Assembly: GCA_964034945.1 (NCBI GenBank)
Contig: OZ035962.1
Coordinates: 32,205,943-32,269,942, forward strand
Length of the DNA: 64,000 nt
Direction: 5' to 3'
Source: Chrysopilus asiliformis
Lineage: Eukaryota; Arthropoda; Insecta; Diptera; Rhagionidae
Part shown: in pieces, positions 55,954 to 64,000 of the stretch
Position numbering within the stretch: position 1 is the first letter of the stretch
How the letters are laid out: each line of letters begins with the position of its first letter
Notes under the pieces: model-generated
The model's database searches: none
Seen by the model: only the letters and a program-made list of their open reading frames with translations
What the model was told of the DNA's origin: nothing
Position numbers and translations under genes: made by a program

Positions 55954-58041
55954 TGCGTTTTGGAAAGTGTATAAAAAAGGGGTGTAAATTTCAATATTTT
56001 CATCCCACAACGATGCAAATGCAAATGAGTGAAATTTTTGAACCGATATTTCAGACGTGGGCTTGTAAAACTTTCGAAAAAGTGGACTCGGAAAATGTGG
56101 AGCCTGGATAATACAGACTCTACTATCATAAAAATTGATCTACCAAAAATATTTTACAAAAAAATGAAAAAAATGATTCACGAGAAAAAAATGATTAGTA
56201 TGTCTGATTGTTTTATTATTTTTTCTAAAAATAAACGATTTTTTGACATTCCTGACCCCACCCATTCACAAATCAATAAAAACTTCAATTGAAAACTCGA
56301 AAAACTGAAAAAGAACAAAAACTTCAATCTATTGAGTTTCAGCTTTAGTGTTCCACTATAGAGTCCCCCGTCCATTTGTGTCGTTTTTTTTATAAGCAAT
56401 GAAATAAAATGACCATAAAATCTGGGCATAAAACGCGTCCATTATCATTAAAATTTGGACAGATGCGTGATTTATGGGGCTCACTTAGAAACACTTAAAG
56501 CTCTTCTTGTTCGGGCCATATTTAAAATGTTTGGCCCCGATTAGGTCCGGAATTCAATTCAATTGTGACCTACCGCCGACGCCGCTTTTTGATTTCGATT
56601 CTAGTGAATTGTCCAAAAGAGGCATTTCAGATAATGAATAACAAAAAAAAAACCTAACCTAAAAACTATAAGTCAGTTTTTGAAATTTGTGACTACCGCC
56701 GGTTGTTTGTCCGTTGGTATAATTCTATGCTTCCCGTCTTCTAATTGAATTCCATTAAATTGATCATTTCGAGTCGTTTTCCAATGATTAGCGTGCTTTG
56801 TTTTAAGACCAATTTAGGTTCCTAATTGAAATTTATTCTCCTTCATTCAAGTCGCTCTCGTACAAATGCACTATCTCCGGAGTATGGGGGCAGCAAATTT
56901 ATCCATATTTTCTATCCGCAAATGGTTCTAATTCAACTCGATTGGAATTATGTTATATCGTCGTGAGTGACTTGAAAAGGGTTCTCTAACCTCAACTATG
57001 GACGTAGAGAACCTCTACGTTAAGAGATATTGTGCCTTGATTTGACCCAATCAACCAACTATCCACGTTGCGTTTGATTTTATTGATTGATTTGGTTTCA
57101 GGAAAAAAGGGCATCGCGACGACTTGTAATCAGTGCTATTAGTCCGACCAACATGAAAATTATTTTCCAGTTATTTTGATTGGATGGATGGTGGATATAC
57201 AGTGGTGGTCAATTGGAATTAATGTTACTACATTCATTCACTTAAGTAGGTTACTGATGGCTTTGCTTTTCAATAATAAAAACCCATGAATTGATTCTAC
57301 TTTTATTCATTATTTGTTCATGCAATTGTAGAGCACGGCGCAATGTGATAGAAACCGCTTCAAAGGGCACAAGTAATGGCGATGGAATATACGTGAGTCC
57401 ATGGGATGTTGAACCTTGAAGTATTCAATCTTTTCAATTGAAATGTGCATTGAAAATTTATCAAGAGGGAAATTTTCCTAATTAGGTCAACATCTAGCCA
57501 TGGAATAGTAATGAGAAATATTCTCGATTGTGAAATTGAAATATTTAAATACTTGTCGCACCTTTATTTTTAAATGTTTTTTTTTTTAAATTACCGATGA
57601 AAGTATTGAGTTAGTTTGTCTTAAATCTGTTTTGAATGTCACGATTCTGGGAGTACATTGTCGAAAACATGAATTTATATACCCAGAAAATGATTTTAAT
57701 ATAATTCTTGATTTTATATAAAATGTATTTTCTGCGTATATAAATTCAAGCTTTTTTCGCCGAAGAAAAATTTTATAAATTTCACAACTTTAAGATCAAT
57801 TTGATAACTTATAAAATATTTTATTCAATCTTATGAACAATAAATAAGGTCGACAAAAACAGAGTTTTTTAAAAGCTTTTATTTAGCTTGCTTTTTTGTC
57901 TGTTTGTTTGTCTGACTATCTGTCTGTCAGGGTACAATCTTGTAATTTAATTTTGACTCACTTCAAACTTATCAGAACACATACGTAAGTCCGATGACAA
58001 TACACTTTTTTCACTACTTTGTCCTTCTAAGGATAACAAAA
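55954..58041. other. Unassigned; small hairpins
   Basis: 57677-57742 is a palindromic patch (ATACCCAGAAAATGATTTTA / TAAAATGTATTTTCTGCGTAT) and ACGTAGAGAACCTCTACGT lies near 57002-57020. 56450-57550 is repeat-poor and could be regulatory or intronic DNA. A GTCTGTTTGTCTGACTATC patch at 57898 recalls the mini-me repeats. Confidence 0.4.
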
Positions 58042-58994
58042 AGTAGGGCTGACCGGGATTAGTTGGCTATAGAGGTAAGTAGACTCATTGCGGTTAAGTC
58101 AACCACGGTTGAAAATAAACCTGCGTGAATAGGACTGTTTATTCAGTCGACTGACAGCTATCAGTGAACCAATGTCGTTAGACCACAGTGCTCTTGGAAC
58201 GAGGGGGAAAAACGAAATTTCAAGCGTGTGAGTAATTTTTTTTCTTGTTAATTAAATTGTTTTGTAGCTTACACTTTCATTGTATTGAACTCGTCAGTGA
58301 TTTCAAGTGAAAATTTATGTATGAGTTAACGAGTTAGTGAAGCATTTTCTGACCCATACTTTTTCATTTTTTCTCACGAGTGTGTTAAAAATAAAATGGC
58401 GGCTTGGGGCTAGTTGACTCACAGTATACTGGGGTTAAATGACTCGATATGAATTACCTATATTTTTTTGTTAATTAATTTTATTTTTTTAAATTAGATG
58501 AAATTCACACCCCGATTGCGAGTGTCGTGTCGTTTTCGACAAGAGTCGTTTTACGTGTTGTTGTTAGTGTTTTTCTACCAACAACAACACGTAAAACGAC
58601 TCTTGTCGAAAACGACACGACACTCGCAATCGGGGTGTTAATTTATGTTAATCTGAAATGTTATTAATTTTTTAAAGAATAATTTTTTTCAGAATTATTA
58701 TAGTTTTTTAATATGTTCCAACACATTTTCCTCATAAAAAGTATAGAGTCAAATAACCCCGTTCACAGAGTCAACAAGCCCCAGACACGGGGTTAGTCGA
58801 CTCATCGAACAACTTTTTTTAAAATGAAAAAAAATATTTGAAACACTTATAATTAGTCAAAATAAAAGATTGACTAAGAAACACAATTGAATAAACCAAC
58901 CAAAAACGTCTTTACTACACCTGAAATAATTACAGTAAAACTTTTATAAAGTAGATTATAAAAAGTGGGTCTACTAGCCCCGGTCTACCCTACT
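58042..58994. mobile_element. Motif-array element: GGGGCTAGT...GACTC family
   Basis: Ends AGTAGGGCTGACCGGGATTAGT / (from the right) AGTAGGGTAGACCGGGGCTAGT, shortened by two bases each here. GGGGTTAG or GGGGCTAG followed by TTGACTC or variants recurs near 58080, 58404-58450 and, inverted, 58745-58805 and 58965-58990. Hosts the foldback at 58509-58637. No ORF. Confidence 0.65.
58509..58637. mobile_element. 129-bp foldback MITE (copy 2), perfect 58-bp arms
   Basis: Arms 58509-58566 and 58580-58637 are exact reverse complements (starting CACCCCGATTGCGAGTGTCG) around a 13-nt loop; each arm itself contains TGTCG-TTTT-CGACA. Inserted within the element at 58042-58994. Confidence 0.9.
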
Positions 58995-59215
58995 GTTGGG
59001 ATATCATGATTATCCTTTTCCTTTTTTTGGGGTCGCTGAATCCGATTCTGACATTAAGAAGTCTGTAAAGACAACGGAAGGTCCTGTGAGGATAACATGG
59101 TTATCCTCTTCCGCAAATTTTTCGGGGAAAAAATCTCATCCGGATATTTTTGAGATCACTGAATCTGATTCTGAACTCATAACGTCCGTGAGTATATTTC
59201 AAAGGTAAGAATATA
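58995..59215 (+). repeat. Imperfect tandem repeat, about 100-bp unit
   Basis: Two units, each with CATG(A/G)TTATCCT, TTTTTCGGGG-like text and CTGAAT-CGATTCTGA. An open frame crosses both (GVAESDSD and EITESDSE repeats) but has no start or splice support beyond GGTAAG at its end, so coding is doubtful. Confidence 0.4.
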
Positions 59216-60834
59216 TATTCGAAGACTAAAAAGTATAAAATGAAATTAAAAGAAAATATGCAGGGTGATTCGCAAATTGGATTAAACACTTTTGAATATT
59301 CATGGTTAAGTTTCAGTATCTCAAATACTAGAGCTGATCCATAATAAATAATATAAAACCAATAAAAAGAACTCTAATATCGAATGCACCAAAATGTTTC
59401 TTATCAGGCTGTTGTTTTTCGACCGATTTTGAATAAATTTGAGAACATTCTTAGATGTCTTGCCAAAAGTGAGTACTCGTTGAAAAAAGATTTGACTTCA
59501 ATTACTTTGTTTTAAAACTTATATCTTTTCAAAGTACGGAAAATTTGTTTAGGGGCTTAAAACACTAAATATAATTTAATTTTAGGCTTTTTGGATCCTT
59601 CCTTTCCTGTTCCTCCCCCACGACATAATTTTTTTGTGAATTTTTGTATGGAGCTTAGTACCGCCCTCCAGCAGCTGCATTTTCCCTCTAAAAGTGTGAC
59701 GCATTTTATGGACAACCAGTTATATGTCTTGAGAAAATAACATGAATATCTTTGTTTCGATGTTATCTGGGAAAAAATGCGTTCCACAGGGGTTTTCAGG
59801 TGGCTGATCTCAAGTCGGTTTTCAAAATTCGAATCCTAAAGATATGCAAGGGAAACGGGAATATCCTTTTGTATTTTATTTTCGTCATAAATAGCACGTC
59901 ATAAATATTACAAAAAAATTCGTCACTACTGTGCATAAATATTAAAGTTGATTTCTACTAGCAATTTTGATGTATGCTAAAAAATGGTATTTGTTACTAG
60001 GAGTGTATCTTATTTAGTAGCGGATACGTGTCATATATCAAAAATTCTAACAGGGATGTGGAATAGGCAGCGTAACTACGGAGTGCCAGACTCCATAATG
60101 CGAAGGGTCTTAGAGTTTTCGACCCACTATTGATCATGAGGACTATCACCTCACTAAATTCTCTTGCATCCTCTAATTACGACGTCTAAGTACCCTAATT
60201 ACGGTACTTAATCACAAAACAGTTAAAACAATTTTTTTTTCTTTGGGGGTGTCGGATAATTGAAAATTTCATAACTTATTCTAGACTTTTTCATGAGTCA
60301 ATATTATACCCTTTTTTGGACTAAATTAGTAAAGTACTAACAAAATGCTGCTTCACACCGTCATGTGGATTTATTATAAACTTCCTGAATTGGCAAAAAC
60401 TATAAAAAAAACTTTCAAAACAAATCCAATCGAAATACAAATTCATTTAGCTTAAAACACACAAATAGAAACAATGATATCGAAATTTCGGTTATTATGA
60501 TGGTCAGTTGATAAAAGGTGACTGCCCTTAAGCCCCGAAGGCGGAACAAGGTTTATCGATCCAATGCGCACGAACATAGTAACACTGTCTAATTACATTG
60601 GGGAACACACCTTAACAAATGAAGCTAAAATACAGTGGAAACTTCTCAAAAAGAAGAAGGTAATGTAATGTCACTCATTTCTTTCAAGTTGGGCAGTTTA
60701 TATGACAACTCACGACTCCGCCAATCGAAAAAGATTGTTGCGTGCTGTGACATTTTTCTACGGAATTTACTTGAAAATTGTAAACTTTTATCTAATAATA
60801 ATAATCGTACAGACAGCGGAAGGAGTGTTTAGCA
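59216..60834. other. Unassigned sequence
   Basis: AT-rich with no supported gene. A 65-codon plus-strand frame at 60635-60832 has no recognisable features. Confidence 0.4.
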
Positions 60835-61032
60835 CTAGCTCACAGTAAATTCACGTCTACTACGGGTAACTGGCACTTGAATAGTGGGCTCTGTGGTATT
60901 TTCCGGCGAAGACCTGATATCTACTTCAGTGATATTTCTAATTTCAACGCTTTCGATGTGTCTGGATTTTAAAGGAGTAAAAATGGAAAGAAGTCTCTTT
61001 GAACATTTCCGATATGAAAACTGGTGACGTGT
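60835..61032 (-). CDS. Candidate terminal exon, 65 codons, unknown gene
   Basis: Follows an acceptor-like TTTATCTACCATAG and runs to TAG at 60837-60835. The peptide reads TRHQFSYRKCSKRLLSIFTP, LKSRHIESVEIRNITEVDIR, SSPENTTEPTIQVPVTRSRR, EFTVS. A basic, Cys-containing first third followed by a Ser/Thr/Glu-rich tail resembles the cytoplasmic end of a membrane receptor, such as helix 8 and the tail of a GPCR, but this is only a compositional impression. No matching upstream exon was identified at higher coordinates; 61160-61320 has another open minus frame with no clear boundaries. Confidence 0.4.
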   Translation of the reverse strand, partial: TRHQFSYRKCSKRLLSIFTPLKSRHIESVEIRNITEVDIRSSPENTTEPTIQVPVTRSRREFTVS

Positions 61033-61639
61033 CTATGGTAGATAAAGATTTAATAACATAGCAACTATCCACAAAAGGACATTTCAAAAATAGCAAAGAC
61101 AAGCTCAGTTCGCTATTCTTATATATGAATGCTTTGCTTTCTTGCAAGTGTCATTGGTCTCTGGATGATTTGTGTAAACCAGGCACTTTTGAGATTGCAT
61201 TTTGAGGATGTAGCTTTGCTTCCTTCTTCTGGTCGGTATCCGTTTTCCGTAGAATCCGACTTCCGTTACATTTTCGCGATAAGAAAAGTGCTGAAGCCAG
61301 CAGGATACGACAATGACGTTGTCTAAGTTAGGGGAATTCTATAGGTAGGGGAATTCACGTCCTGTTTCGCAACTCTAAAATAGCTTGGTTAGGACACAGT
61401 GTGGTGAGCACAGCAAATTGACTACTACTTCGAGTCCTTTTCCTATGTGATTCAATGATCGTCGTTTAGATTATATCTGTAAGTTTTTTTACACTCTGTA
61501 AAGAACATGAAGTACATTTCTGTGACCTTCTGTATGAGAAATTTCAGACTATTATGGATAAGTCTAGTTGAATCTAAAGACCCACTAAAAGATACTGAGA
61601 AACAAACTTGAAAACACTTTTTAAAACACTTCCTTGTTG
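61033..61639. other. Unassigned sequence
   Basis: Open frames exist on both strands near 61130-61325 but neither is splice-bounded or recognisable. Confidence 0.4.
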
Positions 61640-61880
61640 CAAAAGCTATAATTGCCAATCTGGCAATTATTGAAAACCCGTATGGTGATATTTGTATCAA
61701 AATTCCACTTTGAAGTCAAACTTTCCAATAAGATTTTTTAAAATTTATTCCAATCGGATTTTGATGTATGGGAGTTTTAGTAGAATGTTATCTTAAATTA
61801 ATTTTGTTCTTGGACTTTTTTGATAACATGTACCGTTTTTGAGATATTCACAAAAAACGTTTTTGTTCGTATAGGGGTTA

Positions 61881-61902
61881 CCCCCCCCCCCCCCCCCCCC
61901 CC
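61881..61902. repeat. Poly(C) run, 22 bp
   Basis: Sits where sister copies have a GGGGGGTACCCCCC-type box, so it arose by slippage of a pre-existing C/G run in the Helitron-like tail. Confidence 0.9.
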
Positions 61903-62013
61903 AAATTGTCCATTTTTGCCCATTAACAAACTTAGCCTTGCATTTTACGAAAAACAAGTCTACGTAAAATTTCAAGTCTGTAGGTCAATCCGTGCGCCCG
62001 AAATCCGCGCCAT

Positions 62014-62301
62014 AGACGGACGGACAGACGGACGGTCGGACAAACGGACGGTCGGACAGACGGACGGTCGGACAGACGGACGGTCGGACAAACGGACGGA
62101 CGGACGGACGGACGGACGGTCGGACAGACGGACGGTCGGACAGACGGACGGTCGGACAGATGGACGGTCGGACAGACGGACGGTCGGACAGACGGACGGT
62201 CGGACAAACGGACGGACGGACGGACGGTCGGACAGACGGACGGTCGGACAGACGGACGGTCGGACAGATGGACGGTCGGACAGACGGACGGACGGACATG
62301 C
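62014..62301. repeat. Expanded GACGGACGGTCGGACA tandem array
   Basis: About 290 bp of 4-bp (GACG/GACA) repeats arranged in a higher-order 16-bp unit GACGGACGGTCGGACA, with occasional AAACGG and GATGG variants. Because 16 is not a multiple of 3 and stops are absent, long frames stay open on both strands; they are artefacts. Confidence 0.9.
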
Positions 62302-62430
62302 GAAAATTAATTATTTTTATCATTCTAAACACACTGGTGTAATTCATTTTTGTGTGTGATGACGGGATCTTGGCGTTACAAACGGTAAGGCAAAGTTAAT
62401 ATACCCTTTGGTTTCACCATACGGGTATAA

Positions 62431-62899
62431 AAAAACTCTTTACAGAGTGGAAGATAAGAGTTGACGGTCAAAAAATATGGAAAATATCAATATCTTCAAT
62501 TTCCTTCATATGAACCACCATCGAAAAACGCTTAGCTTCGAAGTTTTTCAAAAAATTGTATATAGAAATTGAAAAAAAGCTGAAAAAATTATAATAACGC
62601 GGAAAATATAAGAAAATGACAAAATAAAAATTTCAACAAACTTTCAAACGTTTCTAAAAAATTGAAAAAAAAAGTTCCCCTCGGAAGGAAGTTCTGAAGT
62701 TTTCTCTCAAGGACCCCATCTTGGGTAGTTCATTAGTAGCGCATTTCAGTTGATTGTCATAAATGAAGAAATTCTATATGAATGTGAAGTGAAACTGCCT
62801 GAGGATCTCATATAGCTTATCGCGTGTCACATCAATCATCAGTTGATTGAAAGAAGGGTTCTGTTCTCTCGATTCCTTACCTCAATCTTTTACTTATAG
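62431..62899. other. Unassigned; possible partial exon at 62746-62805
   Basis: After GCGCATTTCAG a plus-strand frame reads LIVINEEILYECEVKLPEDL before TAG. It looks protein-like and lies just upstream of the 62900 exon candidate, but no good donor follows, so it is only noted. Confidence 0.25.
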
Positions 62900-63091
62900 T
62901 CAATCGGCGTTCGTTTTGCTGTTCTTTTCAAGATCCGCCACTCAAAAGTGATTGAGAACCTTAATGAGACTCCATTGATCACAGAGCACATCAAATGTAA
63001 ATGTGATAAGTTCGATTTAGCAAGTACTTGGAGTTCTCGTGTATTCATGGGATCACTTGAAGTCAATTTCGCTGAGATTGTTACCAACTAA
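62900..63091 (+). CDS. Candidate terminal exon, 63 codons, unknown gene
   Basis: Follows a good acceptor (CAATCTTTTACTTATAG) and is open in phase 0 to TAA at 63089-63091. Peptide: SIGVRFAVLFKIRHSKVIEN, LNETPLITEHIKCKCDKFDL, ASTWSSRVFMGSLEVNFAEI, VTN. Varied residue use and two close Cys look coding; no family recognised. An almost equally long minus-strand frame overlaps (ending TPIDYK), because both ends happen to carry stops on both strands, but it has no acceptor. The segment at 62746-62805 may be the preceding exon. Confidence 0.4.
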   Translation, partial: SIGVRFAVLFKIRHSKVIENLNETPLITEHIKCKCDKFDLASTWSSRVFMGSLEVNFAEIVTN

Positions 63092-63785
63092 TGACAACAC
63101 CAACAACATAAGATGTTCCATTTGAAATGTCTATTTTTTTTTTTTGACGTTTTATAGCCAATATAGCGGCATTCATTACAAAGTTGAGAAATCGACTTTG
63201 GGAATTTCTTAATTACAGACACTAAAATGACCGCGAAATTACTTTTTATACAAAAAAACGCCAATAAGTACAAAAATGGATATGATCGAAGGAGAAGAAG
63301 TTGCAATGAAAATGATGACTATAATTTGTAATTAGATTCGCGTCTGTGATGTAACAAAAACTAATTACACAGCAATGAGATTTTCCTGCACGTTTTATTG
63401 GCAATAAATTTAAGTTTTATTTCACTACTGCGAATCTTCGCTAAAGTTGTGGCAGGTATTTGATTGCTATATTTATGGTTTGAAAAATTTATGTCATTGG
63501 CTGTCAATTTCGTTTTAATTTTATACCCGAAATGACAACGATAGAAAAAAGAACTCAACCCAAAAATTAATTTTCATGCTACACATCTTTAACAAGTTTA
63601 ATAGCTTTGACTGATTGCATGAGAATTTTGTCTGATGTGTTTAACACGGCAAAAAAATCCTGGACGACTTTTCAATCGACGACGAAATTTATATTGACGA
63701 AATTTTAATACAATTTTAGATTAGAATTTAATAAATGCCCCCATATTTTAATTATGTGCCTGAATTTTAATTATTTTTTATTATA
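63092..63785. other. Unassigned sequence
   Basis: Possible 3' flank of the 62900 exon candidate; no supported feature. Confidence 0.4.
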
Positions 63786-64000
63786 TACACGGAGAAAAAT
63801 AATTTTCGAATTATGTTTGGGGCAAGTAAAATTATAATTGTGACTAACATAAAAAAAAGTTTTTAAACCACAAACAAAACATATGTTCAGATCAATTATA
63901 TTATGTTTGGGGTAAAAAAAAATATCATTAGGGCAAATAAAATGTTATGTTTGGGGTAAAAAAATCGCTTCCATCATGAAACATGTTTCTTGATTTCAGT
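63786..64000 (+). repeat. MITE edge with TTATGTTTGGGG repeats, cut by the window end
   Basis: ACACGGAGAAAAATAATTTT looks like a MITE terminus. TTATGTTTGGGG(C/T)AA follows at about 63812, 63902 and 63945. The opposite end would lie outside the window. Confidence 0.5.

Larger units (their letters stand above)
61640..62430 (-). mobile_element. DINE-1/mini-me-like Helitron copy E with expanded microsatellite
   Basis: On the minus strand: TTATACCCGTATGGTGAAACC, AAAGGGTATATTAACTTTGC, CGCCAAGATCCCGTCATCAC, a 290-bp GTCC/GTCT array, ATGGCGCGGATTTCGGGCGC, a G22 run, the CAAAAACGGTAC block and the hairpin at 61640-61672. About 790 bp against about 500 in copies C and D; the excess is the microsatellite. 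Confidence 0.85.

Noticed and set aside
61820..62359. Long open frames on both strands (TDGRSDRRTVGQ and RPSVCPSV types)
   Set aside because: They are translations of the GTCY microsatellite in Helitron copy E; no start context, domain or exon structure.

Overview
This is 64 kb of AT-rich eukaryotic nuclear DNA, most likely from a dipteran insect, possibly a nematoceran such as a fungus gnat. The reasons are GT-AG spliced exons separated by long introns, a DINE-1/mini-me-like Helitron repeat (TATACCCGTATGG start, GTCY microsatellite, 3' hairpin) present in at least five full copies, and the typical insect DNA transposon families. No bacterial operons, rRNA, tRNA or CRISPR arrays were seen. 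The species call is inference.

Genes are sparse. A minus-strand 373-codon Asn/Ser-rich reading frame of unknown function lies at 1197-2318. A minus-strand gene with two phase-compatible exons (17242-17506 and 14599-14748) encodes a supervillin-like segment; its 2.5 kb intron holds a Helitron-like copy and a maT transposon relic. Weaker exon candidates are 14077-14223 (-), 22728-22860 (-), 60835-61032 (-) and 62900-63091 (+).

The rest is mainly a graveyard of DNA transposons, much of it nested. 3.1-4.7 kb: a TTAA element containing a pogo-like element, a Helitron-like copy and a foldback. 5.0-5.6 kb: a Harbinger-like MITE carrying a truncated MADF-domain ORF. 7.5-9.3 kb: a pogo element without its catalytic domain, itself interrupted by a MITE. 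9.5-11.3 kb: a palindromic element split by a non-LTR retrotransposon tail, which is split by a large-arm element with an 8-bp target duplication. 16.3-17.1 kb: an internally deleted DD37D (maT) element. 24.0-25.6 kb: a Tc1-like DD34E element with two identical 222-bp inverted repeats and one frameshift. 31 and 35.5-36.4 kb: Harbinger-like MITEs, one with a second MADF-bearing insert. 44.3 and 53.0 kb: two near-identical 303-bp hAT elements with clean 8-bp target duplications.

The least familiar material is a set of inverted-repeat elements carrying many copies of one short motif (40.6-41.5, 46.7-47.1, 48.7-50.0 and 58.0-59.0 kb), a decayed AT-rich tandem array at 42.2-43.6 kb, and foldbacks whose two arms change together. 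No complete intact transposase gene was found, so the non-autonomous copies must have been mobilised by relatives elsewhere in the genome.
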